Below are positions 1 to 13,695 of a stretch of 56,873 bases of DNA, piece by piece. The first letter of the stretch is position 1; each line of letters starts with the position of its first letter. Source of the DNA: Circinella minor (taxonomy: Eukaryota; Mucoromycota; Mucoromycetes; Mucorales; Lichtheimiaceae); NCBI GenBank assembly GCA_016758965.1, contig JAEPRB010000249.1, forward strand, positions 1-56,873. Direction: 5' to 3'. A program made the translations under genes and the position numbers. The notes under the pieces are model-generated. The model was not told the DNA's origin. It did not search any database and saw nothing but the letters and a program-made list of their open reading frames with translations.

Positions 1-1214
1 AAATAAAAAAAACCCATTAAATCGATATTTGTTTCGTATTTGTTTTTTTATTTAAAACAAAAGGCAATTAGCACTTTTTTTGAAGAAAATAGGGTACCCC
101 ATTCAGTGCTCTATATAAGGAAAAAAATCTCTTTCATACCACACAAAAGGAAACGGGTTGGTACGTAGTCCTTATATTTTATATATTCCATTGAATAAAC
201 TGCATTATACTATTTTTGAATCTTATATCAGTTGAAGTTTCAGTCATAATTGACACTGGATTTCCTACACAGAAAGTAACTAGGAAACAAGAAAAGTAAA
301 CACGTTCGAAAAATTGCGCGATGATCAAAAGATAAAAATCAGCTCGGTAGTTAAGTTAAATTTTACCGGATTAAATAATTGAAATGTTCCAGTAGTAGAT
401 GCATCTTCAGATGACCTTGCTCAAAGGATCACTTTTTCCCAGAATATATGCATCTTTGTAATTATTTCACTTTTCTGATAAAAAAGGTTATTAATTAGAG
501 CTTACAAAAAGTATATATGAAATTAAGATTCTATAACTGTTTGAAGTAGTATTCCTGCTACGATATATATCCAGATAGAGTATCATTGGGAGTGAGTAAA
601 AATGTCTTTTTTCCACATCTTCTTTGAAGTACGTAAAATTAAAACCTGCAATAAATAATATCATTGCTTTTAGCTGTCAGTGGACATTACTACAGTTTTA
701 TCTTTCTTTGATACTCGATAAACATACTTTTAATGGCTACACCTAAATGCGGTTGGGATGGCTCCATTTGAAATTGAGACTCATTTTCAAAATCATGGCT
801 CACTTTTACTTCGCATAAACCAATTTCAATTTCCAACGCTGTTATAGGGAGTAATTATGTTATGATTTCATGTTTACAATATAAAATTTGAAAAAATATT
901 ATACCTATATACACAACATAAATATTTGCAATATGTAGAAATGCACACGCGTCCCTTCATAAATTATCCAATTAAAATCCGGCGACCTAGGGGGGGGGGT
1001 TCTTACATACATGTAAAGACCCTTCCTCATCCCCCCCAAAACAATCGAAAATCCCATATATTTATTTTAGAATTGATGAAACACTGTATATTCATTCCAT
1101 CTTCCTCTTTTACTTTCTTCTTTTCTTTCTTATACTTTATACATATTTACACTATTATTTTTTTTAATTGTTTTTTTTAATTACTTGGTTTAATAATAAT
1201 TTGCTTATAAAATA
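1..1214. other. Intergenic region upstream of the sterol-transfer gene
   Basis: AT-rich DNA with no convincing coding segment; the one open frame at 926-1180 has low-complexity, UTR-like composition. The last 150 bases before the start at 1215 are T- and pyrimidine-rich, as before other genes here. An ACGCGT hexamer (MCB-type core) lies at 947-952, about 265 bases before the start codon, and a G9 run follows near 990. Nothing else was recognised. Confidence 0.6.
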
Positions 1215-4200
1215 ATGTCAGAAGGATTAATTTCTTTTCCTACAAATTTATGGACTATTCAAGATGTTCTTATCGATTCACCTGTATGGAAATCTAATAT
1301 ACTTCATTTAGAAGAACAAATTGATCATTTTGAAAAATGGGTGGAAGGATTTATGAAATCACTAAAACAATATGTTGATGCTGTCATTAGTAAGAATTAA
1401 AAAAAGTGACTTTATTTTATATATTCGTTTTTATCTTCTCTTTTTTTATTTTTTGTAAAGGTTATCACTATTACACTTACATTATTAATAGTTCATCATA
1501 TCGAAATCTCTATTATTTAGAATATAACGCACAGACGAATAATTTATGTAAAAAGATATTACCACAAAATTTGGATGGATCCCTCATTGGTAACCCTTCC
1601 ACTCGTTTCTTTTTTAATATTTTAAGTATAAGAAAAGTTTAACACTGAGTAACATTGGTTATATAATGATGATGATATATCTATATGTATGTGTCTTTTT
1701 CAAATAGATCCACAGGTCGCTGGAATGATTATTAATACATTTGCAAGTGCACTACAATGCAACCTTGCTTTTAAGACAAAATTGGTACTGAATATTATAT
1801 ATAAATATATACATATTAATAAAAGAAAAAAAAGGCGGGGATGTAATAATCATAACAACTAATTTAATGTAAACTTAAATAGGTTTCTGATTTAGAAGAT
1901 AATTTGTTACATCCATTACAACGGTTTGTGAAGCATGAATTAAAAGATTTCAAGGTAAACACATATACAAATACGGGGTATATTATTATTGTCCCTGTTT
2001 TAAGAAAATATTATTTTTCTCCTTCTTTCCTCTAACAATAACAACAACCTCTCCTCCTTTTTATTTTTTTATTTTTCAACAATGACGCCAATATGATATC
2101 AATAACCTTAATTATTTTATTTAGGAAGCACGAAAAACTTATGAGCGAATATCAGATAAATATGAATCTCAAATATTTCGATATAATGCATTAAGTCGAG
2201 CAAAAGAAGCAAGTGCACTTCGGGAAGATGCTTTTCAAACATATGATGTACGAAAAACATTTATACGTGTATCAAGAGAATATTATGCACATCTATTATC
2301 ATTTAAAGTCCGACTTGAACATGTTTTAGTAGAATGCTTTTCATCAGCAACATCTGCACAAGTAGAAGAAACAAACGAAGCACATCAATCTTGTACACAG
2401 GCACGAACCATGTTGCCTGGTTGGCAACAATGGCTTGAAGAGGTATATATGTAAATAAATTTTATTGTCATAAGGAAAAGAGTATAAACAAAAATATTGA
2501 ATGGTAAAAACCATTTTTTTTTCTTTTTTTCCCCCTCAATATTAGAGTAAAGCAATGAGTGAATATCAATTAGAAAAAATCGACAAAGCATCACAAAAAT
2601 TAGAAAATGGTCTTGTACGTAAATTACGACCTTATCGATCCTTACGAAATTATATCACACCTTTAAACAGTGGTATGCTATCTTCCTCTCCAGCTGCAGA
2701 TGATGTATCAGGATTTGCCGATCATAGTCCTTCTCCACGTACAAGTCAAATCAATATGATGGGTCCTGCTACTACTACAACAACAAATGAAGACCCAATT
2801 TTATCTAAAGAAGGATATTTATTTACACGTATTGTTGTGGGGAAACCTGCAAGGTATTCTTGGATTCGTCGATGGTTTTTTATTCAAGATGGATGGTTTG
2901 GTGCTTGTGCTGTATCTACCGTGGATAAGGTCAAAGGATGTGTTGTAATTGCGGATAGAGTTCGAGTTTCAGATTGTACATGCCGAATCAATAATGATAT
3001 TGATCGACGATTCTTATTTGAAGTGGTTACAGAGAATAATAAGTAAAGTATAAACCGATGTTTTTTCAAGAAGAATTTCTAGAAATTTGGATTTACCTGT
3101 TTTTTTTTTTTAATCTTAATTCTTATTCTTATACAGTTCGATCATTTTACAAGCTGAAACCGAAGATGAATTGCAATCATGGATGAAAACATTTGAAAAT
3201 CTTCAACAACATGAACAGAAACAAAAAGACAAAGAGAACGGGGAAGAAGGAAAAACAGCCAAAAATGATAATAATAAAGAAATACCTGGACCTTTATTGG
3301 GATCAAAATTTTATTTAGATATTACTCAATTGAATAAGGGACCTATTACCATGTCTAATTCTCCTGCTCTCACTGCACTTGGGTCACAATCATGCGAGCT
3401 TATTCCTGGTCAATCAACAATCTCTCGTTTAATATCGATCATGGTTGGAAACGAATTCAGTGAATCTTCAGAAACGTTAAATGCACGTTCTAGTTCACCT
3501 GATAGCATCGCAAGTGGGAATAACAACACGAACACCAACAACGATAACAACAATAATGACAACAACGATAATAATAACAATAATAATAACAATAATAATA
3601 ACAATAATAATAACATTATAAGAAATGGAGATTCGTCGTCATCATCATCATCATCTACACCGCCACCGCCACCGCCACCACTGCCTTCCTCCTCTTCCTT
3701 GTCACGCAACAATACCCTATCATCACCTACATCAGCGTCATCGTGGAGTATGCCTTGGATAATGTCAGGATTTCTGGCCAATAACAATAATAGTTCCAGC
3801 AGTGTCGATGTTTCATTTTATGGTACACAAGATGGAGCAGCAAATGGATTTATATCATTACCAAAAGGAGGTGAAGAGAGTGGTATTGTAATATTTCCAA
3901 CGCGAATAGAAATGGAAGCAATTGTAGTACATTTGAACGGATATACAGGTGAATTAGCATCAAGACAAAGGGAATTACGTAGACTTTTTTCAAATGTACC
4001 CGAATCAGAGATTGTGATTGAAGGTATAACTGGATAAGATAATAGAATAGAGTAATATAATCCATTCATATAATTAAAACTTTAATGTTTACATACTTGT
4101 TTTATTTTATTTTATCTTATTTTAGCTTTCTCTGCGTCACTTTACAGACAAGCAGGTGTTGGAACTTCTATGGATGAACATAACGAGGAACATGATTGTA

Positions 4201-7030
4201 CAGATATAACATCAACACCATCACCACGAACAACAACAATATCATCTTCTTCATCAACTGGATATTTTACCAATGAATATGGATATAGTGGACATGGTTA
4301 TGTCACACAAAATTATTTATGGTTTTACCATTGTTCATTGATGACATGTATAAATACGGTAATAGTATAAAACAATAGAAACAAAGAGACAAAGAAATTA
4401 TTTTTTGTGGATAGAGCGAACAAAAGGGAGTAACGGATGGAACAGAATATCATTGATTACTTACATTATATTATATACAGGTTGTAATACCTTTGGATTC
4501 AATTAAATCAGTTCGATTAGAAAAAGCGCTTTCAAATGCATCTCATGGTATGTTGATGTTTGTAGAAACTAAATCCACTCCACCAAAAACATTTTGTTTT
4601 GGTATTTGGCTTGAACCAGCTGAAGTGGTTGGTGAACGACTCAAAATGGCAATTGAAGCTTCCAAGAACCCAAAGGTAAATTATATTATAAAGTGTGGAT
4701 GAATGGTATTTTTAAAGCAATTTTTATTAAAAAAAACTACATATATAGAAAAACGATCTCCAAAAATTATATGACCATATGAGAGCTGTTATTCCAGAAA
4801 AAATCAAATCAAAGCAGCGACCTACCAGTCATCTCATGCATGCCACTTCTTTGGGTGCAACATTGACACCTTTAAATGTTCAAGCACAACCTCCATCACC
4901 TCAACAACATCCTTCATCAAGCAATGTTACTATTAAGAATACATTACCACCTTTAGAGGATAAAGATAATACTGATCATGAGCAACAACAGCAACAACAA
5001 ACACCCAAAAAATCAATATCGGAACAATCAACATCAACAACCAATCATCGCCATTCAGCAGCTGCTGGTGCATTAACGGCTGCTATGGAAGCTGCTAAGC
5101 AACAATCTTCTACCAGTAGTAGCACTAATAATACAGCTGAGTCATCACCAGGAAAAAGCAAGAAATATAAGAAAAAAAAGAGGGAAATGAGTATTGTGGA
5201 TCATCAAGAATACAATGATAGGATGAAACCATTACCAAAAGGCCCTGTTGATTGTGATTGTGAAGACCATCTTGATAAAGTTGAAGCAAAATTACAGTTG
5301 TCAACAAGTGCAGAGAAATTGTTTGGATTGATGTTTTCAGATAAGCAGAGTGGACCTGATAGTGGGAGCAACAGTTTATGGGCAAAATTAAATCGTGTAA
5401 AGCAAAATAGTGGTAAGTTAATATGTATATGGAAAGATAGATATATAAATAAAACTTTTGCGTTTTTTTTTTATCTTAATTTAATGTAAAAATAAAAAAA
5501 GAGCATGAATGATTTTTATATGTTGCTATTAACGAGGCAAATTTATTGTCCTTTGAAATTATAATTATGTAGAACCGCAAATAACGGAATGGGAACCTAA
5601 TTCTGAAGGGATAAGAGAACGTACTTTAAAATATGTCATGCCTTTAAATAATCCTATGGGTAATTCATTTTTTTTTTGTTCTATATGTATATTTGTGTTT
5701 GTATGAAGTAAGAATACCAATTTTCATAGAAAAATGATATATATAGTTAAAACTCGAGATACTGATGTAATTGAGACGCAACAAATTCATGTTGAAAACA
5801 CTCGAATGTAAGTGTTATTTAAATTTATTTAAACCTTATAATATATATATGTAACTTATACAACCGTTTTTTTTTTTAAAAAAAAAATCAAGATGCTATG
5901 TAGTTATATCTTCAACAAAAACGCCAAGTTTACCTTATTCTGATGCTTTTGTACCAATTATCAAGTTTTGTATAACTTATATATCTCAAAACTCTTGTCA
6001 GTTATCATGTAGTATTGGTGTTAAATGGCTTAAAAGCATTATGGTTAAAAGTAAGTAATCATTGTCTTGATTTTTATTGTCAGCACTTGGAAAAGAAGAA
6101 AGAGAATAAAAAGGTGGCAGACTTTAACAGATGTTTACAATATAAAATCAAAATACATATATTATTATTATTATTATTTAATCATGTACGTAACTTATAG
6201 GTATGGTGAGCCGAGCAGCAACTAAAGGAATGACGGATACCATTCGAGCCTTGGTTCCATTAGTTGAACATGAGGTATCATTATTAGACAAGGAAAATGT
6301 GCCAACGGCACGAACAAAAACAATTACCAAAGATGAAATCGAACGACCTATGCCACCGTTACCTGCTTCACCAAAAGTTGATAAGAGCTCATCCGAAACC
6401 TACCGAAAAAAAATATTAATTCCAAGTGTCGGAAGACTATTTATCATATGTGTCATTGTACTTGTTTTTTATGCACTCTTTAAACGATATCATCCACGAC
6501 ATCATCAATCTCTTCCAACAATAACAAATTCAAAAACTCAAATCACTTGGCGTGCTGTATTTTTACGTGACCTGGAAAATGGATTAATTGACAATAATAA
6601 TCGAAATGATACTACTTCTACTAGTACTATTCATCCAATTGTATCACCACCCGAATCATTCTTAAAACATGCTAATCCAACGCTTTATCATTTATTTGAA
6701 CAACAATATTATCACCATCATAATCGTCGTCATCTTAATAATAATGATGCTAACAACAAAGGATGGTTCAGTATGCAACATCGATTAATGGGGGCCGAAT
6801 TAACATATACACGTGAACGACTTGGTGCACTTCGGTATGAATTATTAACAGCTTTTAAAATGCTGAATACGATGGATCAAAGAATATTGGAAAATGAATA
6901 TTGGAATTGGATATTAGATGAGAGATTACGATGTGAACATACTGATGATAATAAGAATGATAATAATAATGATGTACAAAATAAGGACACATGTAATCAA
7001 ATTATTAAAGAGGTCAAACTTGCTACTTAA
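1215..7030 (+). CDS. SIP3: BAR-PH-GRAM-VASt membrane protein, Lam1/Sip3-type sterol transfer protein
   Basis: Fourteen exons: 1215-1389, 1521-1589, 1708-1784, 1883-1954, 2125-2442, 2546-3042, 3137-4023, 4126-4358, 4481-4675, 4749-5412, 5573-5659, 5747-5807, 5893-6050, 6201-7030. All phases agree and give 1440 aa. Domain order: BAR-like helices (about 10-270), PH (about 320-425, containing KEGYLFTRI and DELQSWMKTFE), an Asn/Ser/Pro-rich low-complexity linker, GRAM (about 690-840, with YVTQNYLWFYHCSLMTC), VASt/StART-like lipid-binding domain (about 1005-1165), and one C-terminal TM helix (about 1237-1260, FIICVIVLVFYALF). This is the architecture of yeast Lam1/Ysp1 and Lam3/Sip3, ER-anchored proteins that move sterols at ER-plasma membrane contact sites. 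Exon 12 depends on the acceptor at 5746; the nearer AG gives a stop. The function is inferred from the family. The intron-3 donor (GTACTG) is the weakest call. Confidence 0.9.
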
Positions 7031-7405
7031 TAATGACTTGTTTTTTCTGTTTTATTTTATAAATAAATAAATAAAAGTTTACTCCTTTTTATTCAATTAT
7101 TCGCAAGTATCAAAGTAAATGCCAAGACAAGAAGTCAGGACTTCTATTCAGAACACAGTTTGCTGAGTAAAAATAAGAAAAAAAACTGTTCTCTCGATCT
7201 GGTGTTACGAAAGGAGAGGACGAGCCACAACTGTTGAGGGTTTTAGCCACTCGGGTTTGTGAAACACTTGATCCATAAATGTTGATCACCACTTTATTGT
7301 TTAGTCAATTTTAAAACTCACGCCTTTTTAAATTGAATTAAGTTGCAGTGTCAAGTCGCCAAGTCTTTTTATTTCCTCTCTTTTTATTATATAACCATTT
7401 ACAAA
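7031..7405. other. Short intergenic region
   Basis: This 375-base spacer separates the sterol-transfer gene stop from the WW-gene start. It has a pyrimidine-rich stretch just before 7406, and no motif or open frame that I can support. Confidence 0.6.
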
Positions 7406-8764
7406 ATGAACTCACAAGCACCTTACCCACCTCCACCTGTTCCTGAAGGCTGGTATGTTTATTATTAATACATTGCATTGTTTAGTTTGAGAAACGTAAA
7501 ACGTTACATTATTAACAGAAGAAAGAACGAAAACAAAATGATAGGGACGCAGTATGGGATCCTAACTCTCAACACTATTATTACATAAATCGAATGACAG
7601 GTCAAACTCAATGGGAGCCACCAACAAATAGTGGTGGTATGCCTTCTGCAGGAGGTGGTATGCCATCACCTGGTAGCATGCCTAGTCAATCACAACAACC
7701 ACAATCGCAAATTGGAATGCCTTCGGCTGGTGCCGGCATGCCAATGCCAGGAAGTAATGACTATACTACATCAAGTTATCCTGGACAATCTGCACCACAT
7801 CAGTCTTATGGAGAACAATCTTCACCAGCACAACCCTATGGGGCACAACCTTCACCGGCACAATCTTACCCAACACAACCTTCACCATATCAATCTTATG
7901 GAGGACAACCTACATCACAACAACAATCTTATGAGACTCCAACATCAACTTCAGGCGGTGAAGCACATGGTTATAATGGTAGCGGTAGTGGTACTTCCAG
8001 CTATCCTACATCATCATCATCTTCAATGCCTGGTCAGCCAGCTACCGCAGTAGGAGAAGGTGGAGCTGATGAACGTGGACTGTTATCAAATCTTATGGGT
8101 AACAATCATCATGGTAAATATTATTAATGATAGTTAGAATGTGTGTACCTAGGATAATTTTCAACACATCATACAAACTGATTTAAATGATTTTTTCTTT
8201 ATTATTCAAGGTGGAAGCAGCCATGGAGGTGGATTCCTTTCGAGTCCAGCAGGTGGAGCTTTGGCTGGCTCATTAATCGGGTAAGTGGATATTATTATTT
8301 TTAAAGAAAAGACAACAAAGAAAACCCAGCTTAGACTAATTTTACAACATACATATAGGTTTGCTGCCGGTAAAATGCTTGGAAATCATGGTAATAATAG
8401 TCATGGAGGAGGACAGCATGGAGGACAGCATGGAGGTCAGTACGGTGGATATCATGGAGGAGGTTATGGCGGTGGATATCATCCACGTCCCCCACCACCA
8501 CCTTCTGGTGGATTTGGATCACTCGGTAATTTGATTGGTGGTAAACTTGGTAAGCCAAAAAAGAAAAGAAGATAGGTAGATAATTGTTAATTGATAATAA
8601 CTAATTTAATGCATATATTTGAAATATAGGTGGCAAACATGGTCATCATGGTGGCGGTGGTGGTGGTAAGTAACTTTATCAGTTTAGCTTTTTCATTTTC
8701 TTTTTTCATTTTGGCTATCAATACTCATCAATACTACTTAATAACACTTTTAGGTTTCTGGTAA
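7406..8764 (+). CDS. WW domain protein with Pro/Gln/Gly-rich middle and glycine zipper
   Basis: Six exons: 7406-7452, 7545-8113, 8211-8280, 8359-8549, 8630-8665, 8754-8764, giving 307 aa with all phases consistent. One WW domain is split by intron 1 (EGWDAVWDPNSQHYYYINR, then TGQTQWEPP), with the two tryptophans and central aromatics present; such domains bind proline-rich peptides. Next come imperfect PSPAQSYG-type repeats. A small-residue segment (PAGGALAGSLIGFAAGKMLG, about 215-240) looks like a glycine-zipper 2TM motif. The tail is Gly/His-rich and ends GFW. If intron 4 is retained, the protein ends instead at 8575 in a basic KKKRR tail, so alternative 3' ends are possible. The partner and pathway are unknown. 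Confidence 0.8.
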
Positions 8765-9531
8765 AAACAATAAACACACGAAGAAAAAAATAGATGATTA
8801 TTATCTGACAACTTTATCATCATCGTAGTATTCTATTTTCTATATTTTGTTTATCAATGAACATATCCATTTCTTTTGTTGTATTCTCCTTATGTATGAT
8901 ATATTTCTAAATAAGCATATTTTCTATTATTATGAATAATAAATGGCAATGAAAAACGTACCTACAAAGAGTAGTATTACATTTAACAAATTGGAAGGAT
9001 AAATTATGCAAATTAAAAAATTATAATAGAAGAATAGGGTATAAAGCTGACACCGTATAAATACATGGTAAGCCTACTTTTTTCTAGATCAAATATGTTT
9101 GCCCCAACAATATTATTTTGTCTCATGGAATGCTTTGGTAGCACGTCAAATCAAGTCAGTCTATAAATCCCTTGATTAATAAATTAATATACCTAAAAAG
9201 GGGGAAAAAAGTGAAGTACAATGTCATTATTTATTCTATCGGGTTTTTCGATTGGTTAAATATTTGTAAACAAACAAAGTATTTTACATTCAGTTGTGAT
9301 ACAGCATTATTCAAATTTCGGTTGATGTAGGGGTTGAAGGTTACTGATACTTCTTCTTGTATGATAAAAACCTAAAATGCCTGTTGCGGCCGGGATCGAC
9401 CGATGATTATTAACAAAATGCGGAGAAGAATTATGGCCGCGCGAAAACATTTAACCAAATCATTTTCTTTTTTTTTTTTTTTTTTTTTTTCCAGAATACT
9501 TCATATTTTTCTTTTAATATTGTATTAAAAT
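8765..9531. other. Intergenic region upstream of the transporter gene
   Basis: AT-rich spacer of 767 bases without coding signal. A short GC-rich island lies at about 9380-9445, in contrast to its surroundings, and a T-run of about 25 bases lies at about 9470-9492, just before the transporter start. Confidence 0.6.
9391..9402. promoter_or_regulatory. CGG-N6-CCG inverted triplets, possible Zn2Cys6 site
   Basis: CGGGATCGACCG is a CGG/CCG inverted pair with a 6-base spacer, 130 bases before the transporter start, in a local GC island. This spacing is known for some Gal4-family (Zn2Cys6) regulators. Binding here is only inferred. Confidence 0.3.
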
Positions 9532-10764
9532 ATGCCACGAGAAGAAGTGATAGACGTAAGAAGTGGTGGTGGTGATGAACGAACACCATTGTTACCGCCA
9601 CAACAACACTCAGCTGAACATAATGCTAAATCAGAAACCCTTGGTCTTACTCTAATGATCCTTTCAGCATTAGCATTTTCAACAATGTCCTTGTTAGTTA
9701 GCTTAAGTGGTCGTTCATTCCCGTCATTCGAAATTGTATTGGCAAGATCAGTTGTTCAAGCAGGACTTGGATGTATTGGTAGTTTATGGCTTGGTATCAA
9801 TCCATTGGGTCGACCAGGGGTACGAAAATGGCTTTCAATTCGAGGTACCTTCGGTTCCATTGGATTATCCTTGTTATTTTATAGTCTTACACAATTACCA
9901 TTAGCAGATGCAACAGGTATATTTCGCTTTATATATAAGATATAGCTAGATTTAATCAAGAAGTATAATTATGAAGTGATGAAATTATTCAAATGATTAC
10001 TAAACAACATTTTTCCAAAAATAGTGATTTTTTTTTTGAATCCAACATTTACCGCTATTCTTGCTGCGCTTTTCTTGGGTGAACCTTTTGGATGGTTTGA
10101 AGGAATTTGTTCTGCACTTTCTATGCTGGGTGCTACTTTGGTTTCAAAACCAGAATTTTTATTTGGTGGTGGTGATTTACCAAAAGATAGTACAACGGCA
10201 GGACGTATGTTTGCAGTATTTTGCTCATTAATCGGTGCTATGATGGCTGCTTTGGCTTATGTTACTGTCCGTAAAATTGGTAAAGGTGCTCATTTCTTGG
10301 TTCATACTGTTTATTTTGGATTAATATCATCAATTATTGCTGCACCTGCTCTATTCTTCTTTCAAAAATTTGTTTGGCCACAAGGATGGTATGAATATTT
10401 CATGCTTTTTATGACAGGTGTCACTGCCTTTGTTGGACAATGTTTATTGAATAAGGGGTAAGCCTTCTTTTCTCTCTCTCTCTCTCTGTTTTTTTTTACT
10501 ATAGCTACAAGAAATATCGAATATTATGCTAACATTCATCATTATTCTTACTCTTATTATTATATTTATAGACTTCAGCTTGTTGCTGCAGGACCGGGAA
10601 CTTTAATGAGAATGAATGATGTTGTCTTTGCCTTCCTCTTTGGTATTTTCGTTCTTGATGAATACCCTGACATTTTTAGTCTTACTGGTGCTACTATTAT
10701 TGTTGTCATGACAACAGCCATCGGTTTACGTAAATGGTATAACGTTAAATTATCCAGAGGATAA
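9532..10764 (+). CDS. EamA/DMT-family transporter (SLC35G-like)
   Basis: Three exons: 9532-9916, 10025-10457, 10572-10764, giving 336 aa with matching phases. The protein has a short hydrophilic N-terminus containing TPLLPP, then about ten hydrophobic helices in two halves. Each half has EamA features: FSTMSLLV and FFLNPTFTAILAALFLGE in the first, LLNKGLQLVAAGP and FLFGIFVLDEYP in the second. This is the drug/metabolite transporter fold, and fungal members resemble the SLC35G group. The substrate cannot be told from sequence. It has the usual length for a ten-TM DMT protein and ends in a short cytosolic tail. The start is the first ATG after a long T-rich leader. Confidence 0.88.
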
Positions 10765-11021
10765 AAAAAAAAATTAATTATAGAAAAAAGATTGCTCAGA
10801 TCTTTCTTAATTATGAGTATTACTATTATTATTGTTGTTGTTATTGTTATACAAGAACAATCATGTTAACTTCTAATGTATGTAGATTAATAAAAAAAAA
10901 CAATAATGAAACATTCATTACTATATTATTATATAAATAAGTAGAACACGTACGTACTCAATTTTTATCATTAGTTGTCTTCTTCTTCCTTTCATTCATC
11001 ATCTATATCATATACTGCGTT

Positions 11022-12644
11022 ATGTTATCATTGAGTCATTATTGCTGCTCTTTATTAATAACTGTCACATTGCTATTTGTGTGTTCAGTGTTATCTTATC
11101 CTACTATTACTACTTCTTCTACTTCTACTACTACTGCATTAACATCATCATCTTTGCAAATCAAAGAACCTATCGTGATTCCTGCACGTCTTATCAGAAG
11201 GACTCCTATACGTCTTGACCTTGAAAGACAAAGAAATAATAATACAAGAGGAGGTTCTTTGAAAACAGTTGAACTAGATGTTTCTGGTATTGCTGGTGCA
11301 CTTGCTATTGAATTAAGTATTGGAACACCAGGTCAACAGTTTTTGCTTTTGTTCGATACAGGTAGTTCTGATACTTGGGTTCCTGGTCCAGATTGTAGTA
11401 AACATAATGGATGTTTATCAGGCAGAGGTAATGACAAAAAAAAACACGGTTTTTTTTTTCGTTTTTTATTCAGAAGATCTTTGTTTGGGTTTCTTTAATT
11501 TTTAATTTTTCCTTATTTGGCTAATTATTGAGTTTTCTTTTCCTGCTTGCTAATTACTTGAACCATCATCATCAAAAAAAAAGTATATCGATCCACTCAA
11601 TCTAAAACGTGTGGTACTGTGCCAAAAAATGTTCAAATGTTCAATGCATCATATGGATCGGGTGCTGCTATTGGAACTTATTTTACTGACTCAATTAATT
11701 TTAAGGAAGGACAGCAAAAACAGCAATTAAAAAATCAAACACTGGCACAAGTCCGCCAATCAGCTGGATCTCTTGCAGAACAATCTACCAAGGATGGTCA
11801 AATTATGGATGGCATTTTTGGTGCTGCCTTTCCTGACTTGACAGTCATGGCATCATCACAGAATAATAATGATAACTCACCACCTTACACTCCGATTCTT
11901 CAATCATTATATGCAGCACACTTATTACCATCACCTATTTTTTCGGTTTATTTGGATAAAAATAACAATAATAGCAGCAACAAAAATAATAATGAGGGTT
12001 CAATTGTACTTGGAGGAATACATGGAGTGATAAAAGAAAACCAGTTAAATTATACTGATGTTGTGCGGGAAAACAACAGCAAAAAATATATGCATTGGAG
12101 TGCAACTATCAACAGCATTCGACTTGATAATGGTCATCAATACCAAGGGAACGACAAGAACAGTAACTCGTCATCCTCAGCTACAAAAATCAAAGTAACA
12201 AAAAAGAATTATCTTCCAAAGCCAACAATTTTTGCATTTGATACTGGTACAACAATCACCTTATTCCCAATGGATATGGCCGAATCCTTGATTCTATCAA
12301 TTTGGCCAAACGCTCAAGTAGATGGAGATTTTTTTGGTGCTGGTGGTGCAAGCTATTTTAAAATACCTAGCTGCTCCAAAAATATTCCATCGGGAAATCT
12401 TATACTTGAGCTTCCTATGACTAGTGATAGGGGATCATCACCGACCTCAACATTTACACTATCTGTTCCAATTTCAAATTTGGTAGAACCTATGAGTGAT
12501 GACGATGATCTTGATGTTTGTCAAGCACTAATTGGGGGCTGGGAAACTCCAATTATTGGTAATATGTTCATGGCCAATTTTATCACCACATTTGATTTTG
12601 GAGAACGAAAGCGAATTGGATTCGCACCAATTCCATCACGATAA
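11022..12644 (+). CDS. Secreted or vacuolar pepsin-like aspartic protease (family A1)
   Basis: Two exons, 11022-11427 and 11584-12644, giving 488 aa. The N-terminus is hydrophobic (LLITVTLLFVCSVLS), a likely signal peptide, followed by a Ser/Thr-rich propeptide. Both catalytic motifs are present: FDTGSSDTWV near residue 112 and FDTGTTITLF near residue 355. The flap segment ASYGSG and the C-terminal GNMFMANFITTFDF and RIGFAPI motifs also match pepsin-fold enzymes, which cleave peptide bonds at acid pH. There are low-complexity Asn/Ser/Lys inserts on the surface. No GPI or TM tail follows, so a soluble secreted or vacuolar enzyme is expected. Aspartic proteases are numerous in Mucorales; the exact paralogue cannot be named. 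Confidence 0.92.
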
Positions 12645-13658
12645 CCCAAAGAAAAAAAAACATCTGGTTCATTTTATATTACACAACTACATATACTACA
12701 TAAACTTATTTCTTTTCTCTTTATGTTTGTTATACGTACAAGGTTATTCTTGTACTGTATTTTTATTTTAATATTGCCGGTTCAATCGATTAAAAAACAT
12801 TGCATACTATATTTATCATTATTTGAGATTAATTGTTGCAATGTATCATTCGCAAAAAAAAAGATATCGATTTTTTTTGCTATACACATTACCTTTATAC
12901 ATTCGCTCAAAACAGGTACATATTACTCCTGTATTTCCTACTGTCTTATTGTCTTTGTTTTCTTTACGTAAGAAATAATTTTCGTATCAATTTCACCATT
13001 GAGTGCCTGGATATATTTTAGTATAAATATCCCTTAACTTTAGTTCCCTCTTATCTTATTTTATTTTTATTTTACGTACGTATTGTTATCAATATCTGTT
13101 CTCCAAATTATATTCAATGAATAAACAAGTTATTATTAGTCTTACAATTACTTTGAGAAATTATTATTTGCATAAAAAGACCGAAAACATAAATTCACAC
13201 TTAAAAGCATATTATATAATTTTAGCACCACAAGCAGTTGTTACGTTCCTCTTATCCGAGAACTATACTACTTGCTTTTACCATATTTATCTCTTTTAAT
13301 ATTACTCCTAAAGTCTTGCTACCAACAAAACTTAAAAATATGTGTATGAGAAAAGATAAGAAGGTTATCTTTTTTATTTATTTTTGTATTGAATGAAGAC
13401 ATGTTATTAATTGATGCTATATAACAGATGCATATGACGTTATATCTTTCAAAAAAAAAAAAGTACGTACGTGCCTTAATTCTGCACCTTTGTTAACAAA
13501 AGAGAGTTTGGAAACTGACTTAATTGCACGGGAGATAAAACTTAACTATGGACCAGCGATAAGTACAAAACTTGAAGTACGTAACAAGACGAGCAATTTC
13601 GCTCTCTGCTCGTCCTTTCCACTACTTACCTGATTTTTCATGCGACTCGTAACAATTA

Positions 13659-13695
<37 letters not shown>

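Noticed and set aside
730..835. Weak likeness between 740-835 and the complement of 16690-16780 (GGCTC...TTTGAAATTGAG motifs)
   Set aside because: Only short scattered matches; not enough to call a repeat family.
3410..3787. Minus-strand frame with Leu, Gly and Asp runs
   Set aside because: Antisense of the Asn/Ser/Pro-rich linker of the sterol-transfer gene.
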